64,000 nt of DNA from Collinsella sp. (GCA_019414445.1 DXMA01000001.1:141777-205776), one strand, 5' to 3'; positions 33,600 through 43,020 are shown, counted from the first letter of the stretch. The notes: generated by a model not told the origin, from the sequence alone. Numbers and translations are program-made.

Positions 33600-33661
33600 A
33601 AAACCCGTCTCCGTTGCAGTTTTTTGGCTCAAAGCCGCATTTATGAAAGGAGACCAGTTAG

Positions 33662-36115
33662 ATGCGCGTTTCTTACGACTGGCTCAAGACCATGATCGAT
33701 ATTCCGGAGGATCCTAAGACCCTTTCGGACGAATATATCCGTACCGGCACCGAGGTCGAGGCGATCGACACCGTGGGCGAGTCCTTCGACCATGTAGTGA
33801 CCGCCAAGGTGCTCACCAAGACCCCGCACCCCGATAGCGACCATATGTATGTGTGCTCGGTCGACGTGGGTGACAAGAACCTCGACGCTGACGGCAATCC
33901 CGCTCCGCTGCAGATCGTCTGCGGTGCGCAGAACTTCGAGGCCGGCGACCACATCGTCACGGCCATGATCGGCGCAGTTCTGCCCGGCGACGTCAAGATC
34001 AAGAAGAGCAAGCTTCGCGGCGTCGTGTCCATGGGCATGAACTGCTCCGCACGCGAGCTCGGCCTGGGCGGCGACCACTCTGGCATTATGATCCTGCCCG
34101 AGGATACGCCCTGCGGCATGCCGTTTGCCGAGTATGTGGGCTCGAGTGATACTGTGCTCGACTGCGAGATCACGCCCAACCGCCCCGACTGCCTGTCCAT
34201 GATCGGCATGGCCCGCGAGACCGGCGCCATTTTCGATCGCGATTTCCACGTTGAGCTGCCCGCCATCAAGGCGGAGACTGGCCGCGCGACCGACGACGAG
34301 CTTTCCGTCGAGATTGCCGACGAGGGCCTGTGCGACCGCTATGTCGCCCGCATCGTGCGCAACGTGAAGGTCGGCCCGTCGCCCGACTGGATGGTCAAGC
34401 GCCTTAACGCCCTGGGCGTGCGTCCGCACAACAACATCGTCGACATCACCAACTACGTGATGATGCTCACCGGTCAGCCGCTGCACGCCTTTGACCTGGA
34501 CACCTTTGCCGAGCGCGATGGCCACCGTCGCGTGGTGGTTCGCGCCGCCCAGCAGGATGAGAAATTCACGACGTTCGATGGCGAAGAGCGCGTGCTCGAC
34601 GCCGGCATGGGCCTTATCACCGACGGCGAGCGCCCCGTGGCGTTGGCCGGCGTTATGGGCGGCATGGATTCCGAGATCGAGGACGACACCGTCGACGTGA
34701 TGGTCGAGAGCGCTTGCTTCAACGCCGGTCGCACCTCGCACACCAGCCGCGATCTGTCGCTGATCTCCGACGCCTCCATTCGCTTTGAGCGCCAGGTTGA
34801 CGAGACTGGCTGCGTGGATGTCGCCAACGTTACCTGCGCGCTCATCGAGGAGATCGCCGGCGGCGAGGTTGCTCCCGGCTATGTCGATGTTTTCCCCGCG
34901 CCCAAGACCATCGACAGCATTAAGCTGCGCCTGGCCCGCGTGCATGCCATCTGCGGTGCCGACATCGAGCCCGACTTTATCGAGCGTTCGCTTACCCGTC
35001 TGGGCTGCACCGTCGAGCGCGACGGCGAGGACTTTATGGTTACCCCGCCGAGCTTCCGTCCCGACCTGCCGCGCGAGATTGACCTGATCGAGGAGGTCCT
35101 GCGCCTATGGGGCATGGGCCGTGTGACGGCGACCATCCCGGCTGCCAAGAACCACATCGGCGGCCTGACCCGCGAGCAGAAGCTCACCCGCAAGGTCGGC
35201 GAGATCCTGCGCGCCTGCGGCCTCAACGAGACCACGACCTTTGGCTTTGCCGCCCCGGGCGACCTGGAGAAGATCGGCATGTCCACCGAGGGCCGCGGTT
35301 GCCCCGTGATGCTCATGAATCCGCTGGTAGCCGAGCAGACCGAGATGCGTCGTTCGCTGCTGCCGGGCCTGCTGCAATCCGTGGCCTATAACGAGGCCCA
35401 CGGCACGCCCAACGTGCACCTGTACGAGGTCGGCAGCCTGTTCCACGGTCGCGAGAACGCCAGCCTGCCCAAGGAGACCAAGTCCGTGGCGGGTGTGCTC
35501 TCGGGCCAGTGGAGCGAGCAGTCCTGGAACATGAAGTACCGTAAGCTGCGCTTCTTCTTTGGCAAGGGCATTGTCGAGGAGCTGCTCGCCCAGCTGCGCA
35601 TCGAGAAGGTTCGCTTCCGTCCCGTCGAGGGCGAGGGCTACGCTTTCTTGCAGCCGGGTCGTGCGGCCGAGGTTCTGTCCGGCGGAACCGTGCTGGGCTG
35701 GGTCGGCGAGATTCACCCCGAGGCGCGCGAGGCGATGGGCATCGATGAGGTCGTCGTTGCCTTTGAGCTCGACTTGGACAAGCTGATCAAGGGCGCCCGC
35801 AACCAGGAGAACTACCGTGAGTTCTCGCAGTACCCGGCCGTTGAGCACGACCTTGCCATTGTGGTTGACAACTCCGTAACCTGTGAGGATCTTGAGCGCC
35901 GCATTACGAGCGCCGGCGGTAAGTTGCTCGAGGGCGTGCGCCTGTTCGACGTCTACCGCGATCCCATCCGCATCGGAGCGGGCAAAAAGTCCATGGCCTT
36001 TGCGCTTACGTATCGCTCCGACGACCACACGCTTACCAGCGAAGAGGTCGAGAAAGCGCACCAGAAGATTGTCACCAAGGTGTGCAAGGGCGTAAACGGC
36101 GAGGTCCGCGGCTAG
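33662..36115 (+). CDS. pheT: Phenylalanyl-tRNA synthetase beta subunit
   Basis: This 817-residue subunit has full family length. It shows the N-terminal tRNA-binding EMAP-like domain (VVTAKVLTKTPHPDSDHMYV, MGMNCSARELGLGGDHSG), the B3/B4 editing domain, a B5 region, the core SLLPGLLQSVAYNEAHG-type pseudo-catalytic module and the C-terminal anticodon-binding FDX-ACB domain (FDVYRDPIRIGAGKKSMAF). AAAGGAG precedes the ATG. It forms the (alpha-beta)2 enzyme with PheS. Confidence 0.97.
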   Translation: MRVSYDWLKTMIDIPEDPKTLSDEYIRTGTEVEAIDTVGESFDHVVTAKVLTKTPHPDSDHMYVCSVDVGDKNLDADGNPAPLQIVCGAQNFEAGDHIVTAMIGAVLPGDVKIKKSKLRGVVSMGMNCSARELGLGGDHSGIMILPEDTPCGMPFAEYVGSSDTVLDCEITPNRPDCLSMIGMARETGAIFDRDFHVELPAIKAETGRATDDELSVEIADEGLCDRYVARIVRNVKVGPSPDWMVKRLNALGVRPHNNIVDITNYVMMLTGQPLHAFDLDTFAERDGHRRVVVRAAQQDEKFTTFDGEERVLDAGMGLITDGERPVALAGVMGGMDSEIEDDTVDVMVESACFNAGRTSHTSRDLSLISDASIRFERQVDETGCVDVANVTCALIEEIAGGEVAPGYVDVFPAPKTIDSIKLRLARVHAICGADIEPDFIERSLTRLGCTVERDGEDFMVTPPSFRPDLPREIDLIEEVLRLWGMGRVTATIPAAKNHIGGLTREQKLTRKVGEILRACGLNETTTFGFAAPGDLEKIGMSTEGRGCPVMLMNPLVAEQTEMRRSLLPGLLQSVAYNEAHGTPNVHLYEVGSLFHGRENASLPKETKSVAGVLSGQWSEQSWNMKYRKLRFFFGKGIVEELLAQLRIEKVRFRPVEGEGYAFLQPGRAAEVLSGGTVLGWVGEIHPEAREAMGIDEVVVAFELDLDKLIKGARNQENYREFSQYPAVEHDLAIVVDNSVTCEDLERRITSAGGKLLEGVRLFDVYRDPIRIGAGKKSMAFALTYRSDDHTLTSEEVEKAHQKIVTKVCKGVNGEVRG

Positions 36116-36224
36116 GGCTTGCGATGGGGGGCGTAGGGCCTGATGGCGGTTGCTGCGGAGCTCTGCGCGACCGCGGTGTTCGGAATAAGGCATCGCTGAC
36201 CCTGCATATATGACACGCGCATTA

Positions 36225-36266
36225 CAAAACGGCGTGCTGCTTTTGTGGCGGCGCGCCGTTTTGCTA
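36225..36266 (+). terminator. Terminator after pheT
   Basis: A 15-bp stem (AAAACGGCGTGCTGC / GCGGCGCGCCGTTTT, two wobble pairs) is followed by TTTTGCTA. Confidence 0.7.
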
Positions 36267-36280
36267 TCATAGCCTGCGGC

Positions 36281-36360
36281 GTGTTACGAATCATCTAGCT
36301 CGTAACACTGATGAAATGGTTCAAGCGGCGCTGCAATCCCATGTGCCGGCAACCGGGAGG
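36281..36360 (+). promoter_or_regulatory. Structured leader of cbiMQO
   Basis: GTGTTACGA (36281-36289) pairs with TCGTAACAC (36300-36308), followed by a GC-rich segment up to the GGGAGG ribosome binding site. It does not match the cobalamin or NiCo riboswitch consensus that I know. A metal- or cofactor-responsive leader is possible but unproved. Confidence 0.35.
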
Positions 36361-36365
36361 CGTAT

Positions 36366-37448
36366 ATGCACATTCCAGATAACTACCTGTCCCCGCAGAC
36401 CGATGCCGTCATGGCGGTGGCGATGGTGCCCGTATGGGTCCATTGCATCAAGAAGGTGCGTGCTACGCTCGATCGCGAGCATATGGCGTTCCTGGGCATC
36501 TGCGCCGCATTCTCCTTCTTGCTCATGATGTTCAACGTGCCGCTGCCCGGCGGTACCACGGGACACGCCGTTGGCGGCGCGCTCATCGCGCTGCTGCTTG
36601 GCCCGGAGGCCGCGGCCATCGCGGTTTCGGTCGCGCTGGCGCTGCAGGCGCTGCTGTTTGGCGACGGCGGTATCCTGTCCTTTGGAGCCAACTGCTTTAA
36701 CATGGCCTTTGTGTTGCCGTTTACCGCTGCTATCGTGTTCCGTGCGCTCAACAGCCGTCTGCACGACAAAAGGTGGGGCACCTCGGCTTCTGCCATCGTG
36801 AGCGGTTGGGTCGGGTTGTGCCTAGCGGCCCTGTGCGCGGCAATCGAGTTTGGTATTCAGCCGATGCTCTTTACCAACGCTTCGGGCGCTCCGCTGTACT
36901 GCCCCTTCCCGCTGTCCGTGGCTATTCCGGCCATGTTGGTCCCGCATATGCTGGTTGCCGGCGTGATCGAGGGCGTGGCGACGGCCGCCATCTATGGTTT
37001 CATTAAGAAGACGGCGCCGAGCATTATCGTCGGGCCCGAGGCCGTCGATGGCCAGCTTGCCGCCGATGGTACCGCCAAGAAGACTTCCCTAATCCCTACG
37101 CTCATTCTGGTCGCCGTGCTTGTCTTGGCCACGCCGCTGGGCCTTTTGGCCACGGGTGACGCCTGGGGCGAGTGGGACGCTGAGGGCGCCGCGACCGCCG
37201 TTCAGGAGGCTGGTGACGACAGTCTGCAGGCTTCGGTCGGCCTCGATGCTCCGACCTTTGCCGATGCGCTGCCCACGGGCGACTACCTGCAGGTTTATTC
37301 CGAGGAGCAGGGCCTTGGCTTTGCCGGCCAGGCCGCGATGTATATTCTTTCGGGCGTGATTGGCGTGGCGGTGCTTACCATCGCATTCCGCCTGGTCTCG
37401 CTGACGGTCAAGGAAAGCGGTGCTCATGGCAATAGCCGAGCTGCCTAG
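36366..37448 (+). CDS. cbiM: ECF-type cobalt/nickel transporter S component CbiM with fused PDGLE domain
   Basis: This 360-residue protein combines CbiM (residues 1-215) with a C-terminal PDGLE/CbiN-like part (about 240-350, two membrane helices flanking TPLGLLATGDAWGEWDAEG). The conserved N-terminal MHIP with metal-ligand His2 is present; the usual DGFLSP after it reads DNYLSP. Further CbiM motifs are GGTTGHAVGGAL and FGDGGILSFGANCFNMA. It takes up Co2+ or Ni2+ with CbiQ and CbiO. GGGAGG lies upstream. It overlaps cbiQ by 23 nt. Confidence 0.92.
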   Translation: MHIPDNYLSPQTDAVMAVAMVPVWVHCIKKVRATLDREHMAFLGICAAFSFLLMMFNVPLPGGTTGHAVGGALIALLLGPEAAAIAVSVALALQALLFGDGGILSFGANCFNMAFVLPFTAAIVFRALNSRLHDKRWGTSASAIVSGWVGLCLAALCAAIEFGIQPMLFTNASGAPLYCPFPLSVAIPAMLVPHMLVAGVIEGVATAAIYGFIKKTAPSIIVGPEAVDGQLAADGTAKKTSLIPTLILVAVLVLATPLGLLATGDAWGEWDAEGAATAVQEAGDDSLQASVGLDAPTFADALPTGDYLQVYSEEQGLGFAGQAAMYILSGVIGVAVLTIAFRLVSLTVKESGAHGNSRAA

Positions 37449-38262
37449 CTGGCTTGCGGCCGAGGAGCGATATGAGCCCGTGGGGGCTCGGCATCGTGTG
37501 ATGCAAAAGAATGTCCTGCACCTGGCGAGCCTGCTTGAGCGGGTTCGCCTGGGTGGAGGCGCGCACGAGGGCGGGTCGATGGTCGACCGCGCCCTTTCTT
37601 GCGTTTCGGCTCCGGTGCGCCTGGTGGGGATGTTCGTTTGCGTTCTGTGCGTGTGCCTGACGCAAAGCCCGCTGTACCTGATGTTGATGGCGGCGATCGC
37701 GTTGGTGCTGGTCGCGGTGCGCCCAGCACGCGGGTTGCGCGCGACTTTTGTGCCGGCGCTCGGCGCCGCGGGGCTTGCGGTGGTTCTGGCACTGCCTGCC
37801 CTGCTGCTGGGCGCTTCTGCCGCGGGCGCCATGCTCAAGATCGCGCTCAAGACGTTCATTAACGTGTCGTTCGTGCTGGGCGTTTCGTGGACGCTCACCT
37901 GGAGCCGCATGTCGGCGGCGCTCAAGACGCTACAGCTGCCCGACGAGGTCATCTTTACGTTTGATATGGCGCTCAAGCACATCGAGGTGCTGGGACGCAC
38001 GGCGCACGATCTGACCGAATCGGTCATGCTGCGCAGTGTGGGTCGTGCGCCTGCGGGTTTTTCGCGTACCGATTCGATCGCGGGTATCATGGGCATGACC
38101 TTTATCAAGGCGATGGAATGCAGCCGCGCGATGGACGAGGCTATGCTTTGCCGTGGCTTTGCCGGTGCGTATCCGACTCCCGCGCGGAGCGGCTTTGGCT
38201 GGCGCGATGCGGTCTATGCGGTCGTCGTGGTGCTGCTCGCCGTGTTGTGCGCGGTGCTGTAG
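37426..38262 (+). CDS. cbiQ: ECF transporter T component CbiQ
   Basis: This 278-residue membrane protein has 4-5 membrane helices (about residues 65-150 and 255-278). The cytosolic coupling segment carries the T-component Arg motifs SVMLRSVGRAP and AMDEAMLCRGFAG. The ATG at 37426 follows AAGGAAA and lies inside the end of cbiM, giving translational coupling. Confidence 0.92.
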   Translation: MAIAELPSWLAAEERYEPVGARHRVMQKNVLHLASLLERVRLGGGAHEGGSMVDRALSCVSAPVRLVGMFVCVLCVCLTQSPLYLMLMAAIALVLVAVRPARGLRATFVPALGAAGLAVVLALPALLLGASAAGAMLKIALKTFINVSFVLGVSWTLTWSRMSAALKTLQLPDEVIFTFDMALKHIEVLGRTAHDLTESVMLRSVGRAPAGFSRTDSIAGIMGMTFIKAMECSRAMDEAMLCRGFAGAYPTPARSGFGWRDAVYAVVVVLLAVLCAVL

Positions 38263-38282
38263 CGCGGGCGGCCGAGCCGTCG

Positions 38283-39077
38283 ATGTGGATAGGGAAGGGC
38301 GACGTTTTGGCAAACGATACGAATGGCGTGATGGGCGCGAGCGGTGCTACTGGCGCCAAGAGCGTGCCGCTCATCGAGTTTCGCGACGTGCTGTTCTCCT
38401 ATGCGGGGCATACGGTTGTCGATGGTGTGTCGCTGCAGGTCGATCGTGGTGAACTCGTTGCCCTACTCGGTCCCAACGGCTGCGGTAAGACGACGATTAT
38501 GCGCCTTATCAACGGTCTTGAACTAGCGGACGCGGGTGCGTACCTGTTTGACGGGCACGTGATCGATGCGGCATATCTCAAGGATTCCGCAGCCGCTCAG
38601 CGTTTTCATCAGCGCGTGGGCTTTGTGTTCCAGAATGCCGACGCCCAGCTGTTCTGCGCTACGGTGGGCGAGGAAGTTGCTTTTGGCCCCGCGCAGATGG
38701 GGCTGCCGACAGACGAGCTCGAGCGCCGCGTCCGCGATGCCATGGAGCTGTTCCAGGTTGCCGATCTGGTCGATGCCTCGCCCTATCAGCTTTCGGGCGG
38801 GCAAAAGAAGCGCGTTGCGCTGGCTGCGGTGGTGTCGATGAACCCCGATATCCTAGTGCTCGATGAGCCCACCAACGGGCTCGATGAGGACTCGTGCGAC
38901 ATCGTAGTCAACTTTTTGCTGGCCTACGTTGCTGCCGGTAAGACGGTTTTGATGAGTACGCACCATCAAGATTTGGTGCGCCGCCTGGAGGCCCGTGCCA
39001 TCTATATCGATCGATATCACCATGTGGTCGAGGCGCCCGTGCCGTCGTATGGAACCGAAAGCGGTGCTGCGGAATAG
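38283..39077 (+). CDS. cbiO: ECF transporter ATPase CbiO
   Basis: This 264-residue ABC ATPase has Walker A GPNGCGKTT, Q-loop FVFQNADAQLF, signature LSGGQKKRVALA, Walker B ILVLDEPTNGLD and switch His in STHHQD. It energises CbiM-CbiQ. The start is uncertain between ATG 38283 (weak ribosome binding site) and TTG 38307 (GGGAAGGG 8 nt upstream); the first 25 residues are not conserved in the family. Confidence 0.92.
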   Translation: MWIGKGDVLANDTNGVMGASGATGAKSVPLIEFRDVLFSYAGHTVVDGVSLQVDRGELVALLGPNGCGKTTIMRLINGLELADAGAYLFDGHVIDAAYLKDSAAAQRFHQRVGFVFQNADAQLFCATVGEEVAFGPAQMGLPTDELERRVRDAMELFQVADLVDASPYQLSGGQKKRVALAAVVSMNPDILVLDEPTNGLDEDSCDIVVNFLLAYVAAGKTVLMSTHHQDLVRRLEARAIYIDRYHHVVEAPVPSYGTESGAAE

Positions 39078-39155
39078 TTGCTGCGTAGGGTATGTATGGC
39101 CGCCTGTGCGACTCTGCCGTGATGGTATAGTTAACCAGGTTTTATGGGGGTGGCT

Positions 39156-40004
39156 ATGCCAAGTTGGAACATTCATATCGCTCAAACGGAGCGCTTGCTG
39201 GCACGTGCTAGCGTGCTTGCCGATAGCGTGCGCGACCGCAATGCCTTTTTGTTTGGCTGCGTGGTTCCGGATATCTTCGTGGGCTATATGGTCCCTGGCA
39301 TCGCCGATCCCATTCCGTATCGCATTACGCACTTTGCAAAGCCCGAGCCTATCCCTAAGCCGCGCGAGCACGAGTTCTGGGATACCTATGTGGCGCCGCT
39401 GCTTAAAGGCGCACCCGCGGGCGAACCTGCTGAGGCTACCTCGATTGTCGAGGAGCGCGAGCGACTGAACCGCGTGCACTATCCTCAGCGCTACAGGGAT
39501 GCCGAGCCGGTTGTCGGTCCCGGCGCCTGTGAGTTCTCGCTTGCGTCCGAAGATGTGGCGCAGTCGCTGCTCGATTTAACGCTGGGCGTCTGGTCGCATC
39601 TGGTGGCCGACACGGTATGGAACACGCGTGTGAACCAGTATCTGGAAGCACACGGCGGCAAGCCGTGCGAGGAATTCCGCATTAAAAAGCAGGGCGATTT
39701 TGACTGGTTTGGCAAGACGCTGGGCATCGTTTCCATTCCGCGTGCGACCGATCGCCTCTATACCGCTGCGACGCGTTTTGGGCAGTATCCCATCCATAAA
39801 GAATATGTGCTCAAGACTATCGGCGTCATGCACGAGATTGTACGCGAAAACCCCGGCGAGCCCGATCATCCGCCGTATCGCCTGCTAACCGAGGAGTTTT
39901 TCGATGCAACGTTTACCGAGGTCATCGAGCTGACCGAGGCGGGATTTGCGGCTCGCGTTGCTGCTTCTGACGTTCCCGCAGTCCCCCTGATCGCTAGCTG
40001 CTAG
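39156..40004 (+). CDS. Zinc-dependent phospholipase C-like protein
   Basis: This 282-residue protein starts PSWNIHIAQTERLL and contains FLFGCVVPDIF, THFAKPEP and LGVWSHLVADTVWN. The spaced His/Asp residues are those of the zinc-dependent PLC/S1-P1-nuclease-like family (PF00882). It has no signal peptide, so a cytosolic role is expected and phospholipase activity is not implied. ATG 39156 is preferred over 39144 for its spacing to GGGGGTGG. It overlaps the convergent gene by 4 nt. Confidence 0.65.
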   Translation: MPSWNIHIAQTERLLARASVLADSVRDRNAFLFGCVVPDIFVGYMVPGIADPIPYRITHFAKPEPIPKPREHEFWDTYVAPLLKGAPAGEPAEATSIVEERERLNRVHYPQRYRDAEPVVGPGACEFSLASEDVAQSLLDLTLGVWSHLVADTVWNTRVNQYLEAHGGKPCEEFRIKKQGDFDWFGKTLGIVSIPRATDRLYTAATRFGQYPIHKEYVLKTIGVMHEIVRENPGEPDHPPYRLLTEEFFDATFTEVIELTEAGFAARVAASDVPAVPLIASC

Positions 40005-41074
40005 CCGGCCGGCTTGACAGTGAATAGCTCAACCCAATCGACAAATAGCTCTTGCCGCAGGGTATCTTCGGCAGTACGCTCCTGTTTGGTCTTTGGGGTG
40101 TAGGGAAGCCCAGCCTTTTTATGGATGAGCTCGGTTATGTGGTCGAAGCTTTTCTTATCCTTAATCTGGTCATAGGTGATTTGGATGACGTCGTAGCCCA
40201 TGCTCGTGAGTGCGGTGGCACGTTCGGCATCGGAGAGGCTCGCGGCTTCGCTGTCGTGGGCTAAGCGGCCTTGACATTCCAGAATGACGCCCATGCTGTC
40301 GGTGGCGCTTTCGATGAGGATATCGGCGTAACAGCAGGTTTTGTTATACAGCGAACGTGCAGCTTCGCTGAGCGGGATGCGCGCGTTATTGGTGATGTCG
40401 ATGCCCAAGCCGCCCTCGTCGCGGGGGAGCGAGATGAGTATGGACGTCTGGACTTCGAAGGGCGAGGCGGTCTGCCCCGTCATGTGCTCGGCCGCCCAAC
40501 GCAGTTGTTTGACGCCGCGCAGGCCTGCGGCTTGCTTGGCGAACGCGGCGATATCCGTTGCGGTAAGAAGCGGCGTGCGCTTCCACAAGTTGGTGTCATT
40601 GCCCTTGGTGTCGTTAACTCGCTCCCAGCCGCAGTTGGGCGGAATGAGCTTAAGCGAAATAGCTTCATCGAGTTGTTGTCGCGTTCGCTCGCAGGGCTTA
40701 AACACTGCAAAGGAGCCGCACATCTCGTAGCAAGCCATGAGTAACTGGCTGCGTGAGACCTGCGTGGCAAGGCTGAGCAGCGTGAACTCCGGTGAAGTGA
40801 CATCAAACCCATGCTCAGTCTGCCTAAACGACCCAGGAGGCGGCTCTTGGGTCAGGAGGTGCGATTTAAACAGGCTTCGCGACCCTGATTGTGCCCGAGT
40901 GAATACAAGCCTGTGAAGCGGTGTGTGAAGCAGGTCTTTTACAACTGCATGACTTCCGAGGCCGCAACATCTGCGATCCATATTGCCAAGGCTAATGGCG
41001 GGGTAAAGGCCTAATACCTGCGGCGGGATACGGTGATAGTAAAAAGCGGATTGACCGCATAGCGTCAGGTCCAT
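40001..41074 (-). CDS. Hypothetical protein with AbiEi-like N-terminal half and nuclease-like C-terminus
   Basis: This is a 357-residue protein. The N-terminal half (HRIPPQ ... VTSPEFTLLSLATQVS ... ACYEMCGSFAVF) resembles AbiEi-type proteins. The C-terminal part (YADILIES, then GVILECQGRLAHD and later GYDVIQITYDQIKD) has the D...ExQ spacing of a restriction-fold nuclease. It is similar in plan, not in sequence, to the protein at 9270. The start follows GGAGG. A 122-bp inverted-repeat element lies just upstream. No toxin partner is adjacent. The assignment is by motif inspection only. Confidence 0.45.
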   Translation of the reverse strand: MDLTLCGQSAFYYHRIPPQVLGLYPAISLGNMDRRCCGLGSHAVVKDLLHTPLHRLVFTRAQSGSRSLFKSHLLTQEPPPGSFRQTEHGFDVTSPEFTLLSLATQVSRSQLLMACYEMCGSFAVFKPCERTRQQLDEAISLKLIPPNCGWERVNDTKGNDTNLWKRTPLLTATDIAAFAKQAAGLRGVKQLRWAAEHMTGQTASPFEVQTSILISLPRDEGGLGIDITNNARIPLSEAARSLYNKTCCYADILIESATDSMGVILECQGRLAHDSEAASLSDAERATALTSMGYDVIQITYDQIKDKKSFDHITELIHKKAGLPYTPKTKQERTAEDTLRQELFVDWVELFTVKPAG

Positions 41075-41128
41075 GATATCCTCCTGGTCGAAATGTGCTT
41101 TTGGACCGTGCGATGCCAGCGTCAATCC

Positions 41129-41250
41129 GGAAGTATGCGGCAAAATCTGAATCCTATGAGCAGACCTGGCTTTTAAGGCCAGTTTATCAGGCATTTTGTT
41201 GCGAAAAAACAGGGCGTGCTCGGGGGTCTCAGAATTTGCCGCATACTTCC
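41129..41250. repeat. 122-bp element with 22-bp terminal inverted repeats
   Basis: GGAAGTATGCGGCAAAATCTGA (arm 1, 41129-41150) and its inverted copy at 41229-41250 differ at one position. Internal dyads (CCTGGC / GCCAG) are present. A TGCTAAA / TTTAGCA hairpin follows at 41274-41291. This occupies most of the gap between the nuclease-like gene and pyk; 41292-41434 holds nothing else I can identify. Confidence 0.7.
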
Positions 41251-41434
41251 GAAAACCAGGTCGATCTGGCTCCTGCTAAAACGATTTAGCAGCGTCGGGT
41301 AAGGTGTGGTTTCGCCATCGGGCGAACATTTCCGCAGCAAGAAAGTTCATTTTTAGGGCTTGGAGGGGCGATTTGGACTCATTTGGTAAAGAAATGAGTG
41401 CGTGTCATGCTGTGCAGTGGGCACTGGCACAGAA

Positions 41435-41469
41435 AAAGGGCCCGGAAGGCGAAGCCTTCCGGGCCCTTT
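41435..41469. terminator. pyk terminator
   Basis: A perfect 16-bp stem AAAGGGCCCGGAAGGC / GCCTTCCGGGCCCTTT with a 3-nt loop; on the minus strand it ends in CCCTTTTTC, just past the pyk stop. Confidence 0.9.
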
Positions 41470-41496
41470 GCAATGCAGTGTGCTTGCAAGTGTGAT

Positions 41497-42957
41497 TTAG
41501 CGCACCTGAGCGACGTAAGCGACGTTGGTCGAGGAGACCTTGTCCTCGAGCTGGACGCTCATGCGGGGATCGCCGGCGGTGGCGACGGTCAAATCGCCGG
41601 CCTCGACGTAGCCGAGCTCCTTAGCGGTCTCGATCGCCTTGACGATCGTGCCGTTGACGGTGCCCTGGGTAATCTCGGCCTGATGCGGGATAACGCCCCA
41701 GTACATGATCATCTGCTGGACGGCCCACTCGTGGCGGGAGAACGCGCAGATCGGCATGTTGGGACGGAAGTGCGAGATCAGGCGAGCGGTACGACCGGTG
41801 GTCGTCGGCACGGTGATGCACTTGGCGCCAACGGTGGTAGCCATGTTCACAGCGGACATACCCACAACGTTGTTGACGACGCGGGTGCCGTGAGCATCGG
41901 CCGGAACCTCGAGCGGAGCGTGGGCCGGGAGGTACTTCTCGGTCTCGAGAGCAATGCTGGCCTGCATCTTAACGGCCTCGACCGGGTACTTACCGGCAGC
42001 GGACTCGCCGGACAGCATGACGGCGTCGGTGCCGTCGTAGATGGCGTTAGCAACGTCGGCAACCTCGGCGCGCGTCGGGCGCGGGTTCTGCTGCATGGAG
42101 TCGAGCATCTGCGTAGCAGTGATAACGGGCTTGTAGGCCGCGTTGCACTTGGCGATGATCTCCTTCTGGATGTGGGGAACGAGCTCGGGCTTGATCTCGA
42201 TGCCCAGGTCGCCACGGGCGACCATGATGCCGTCGGAAGCCTCGAGGATCTCGTCGAAGTTCTCGACGCCCAGGGCGCACTCGATCTTCGGGAAGATCGT
42301 CACGTGCTCGCCACCGTTCTCGCGGCAAAGCTTGCGGATGCCGCGGACGGACTCGCCGTCACGGATGAAGGAAGCGGCGATGTAGTCGATGTTCTCGGTC
42401 AGGCCAAAGAGGATGTCCTGACGATCGCGCTCGGTGATAGCGGGCAGCGAGATGTTGACGTTGGGCATGTTGACGCCCTTGCGCTCGCCGATCAGGCCGT
42501 CATTCTTGACGACGCAGGTCATGTCCTGGCCGTCGACGGACTCGACCTCGAGGGCAACCAGGCCGTCATCGATCAGGATGAGGGAGCCCTTCTCGACCTC
42601 GGAGGGCAGAGCCAGGTAGTCGAGGGAGATGTGCTCAGCGGTGCCGTGGAAATCCTCGGACGTGGGCTGAGCGGTGACGACGATCTTGTCGCCGGTCTTG
42701 ACGGCAACCTTCTTGCCGTCGACCAGAAGGCCGGTGCGGACCTCGGGGCCCTTGGTATCGAGCAGGATGCCGACGGGCAGACCGAGCTCCTTGGAAATAC
42801 GACGGACGCGCTCGATGCGACCGTGGTGCTCGTCGTAGGATCCGTGCGAGAAGTTAAAACGGGCGACGTTCATGCCCGCCTTGATCATCTCGCGGATGGT
42901 CTCGTCGCTATCGCAGGCGGGACCCATGGTGCATACAATCTTGGTGCGCTTGTACAT
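41497..42957 (-). CDS. pyk: Pyruvate kinase
   Basis: Pyruvate kinase catalyses phosphoenolpyruvate plus ADP to pyruvate plus ATP. The 486 residues have usual length without the extra C-terminal domain. Motifs: KIVCTMGPACDS, MNVARFNFSHGSYDEH, LDTKGPEVRTG, the catalytic-site block VTIFPKIECALGVENFDEIL with MVARGDLGIEI, and ATQMLDSMQQNPRPTRAEV. It is monocistronic, with a TATAAT-like -10 on the minus strand at 43021-43026. Confidence 0.97.
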   Translation of the reverse strand: MYKRTKIVCTMGPACDSDETIREMIKAGMNVARFNFSHGSYDEHHGRIERVRRISKELGLPVGILLDTKGPEVRTGLLVDGKKVAVKTGDKIVVTAQPTSEDFHGTAEHISLDYLALPSEVEKGSLILIDDGLVALEVESVDGQDMTCVVKNDGLIGERKGVNMPNVNISLPAITERDRQDILFGLTENIDYIAASFIRDGESVRGIRKLCRENGGEHVTIFPKIECALGVENFDEILEASDGIMVARGDLGIEIKPELVPHIQKEIIAKCNAAYKPVITATQMLDSMQQNPRPTRAEVADVANAIYDGTDAVMLSGESAAGKYPVEAVKMQASIALETEKYLPAHAPLEVPADAHGTRVVNNVVGMSAVNMATTVGAKCITVPTTTGRTARLISHFRPNMPICAFSRHEWAVQQMIMYWGVIPHQAEITQGTVNGTIVKAIETAKELGYVEAGDLTVATAGDPRMSVQLEDKVSSTNVAYVAQVR

Positions 42958-43020
42958 TCAGACCTCCATCTGACATCGTCTTGCGCTGATAGATAAACCA
43001 TAAGAAATAAAACTGAGATG

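Noticed and set aside
41398..42996. Plus-strand open frame of over 500 codons opposite pyk
   Set aside because: Leu/Val/Asp/Gly-rich antisense translation of a highly expressed gene; no motifs.
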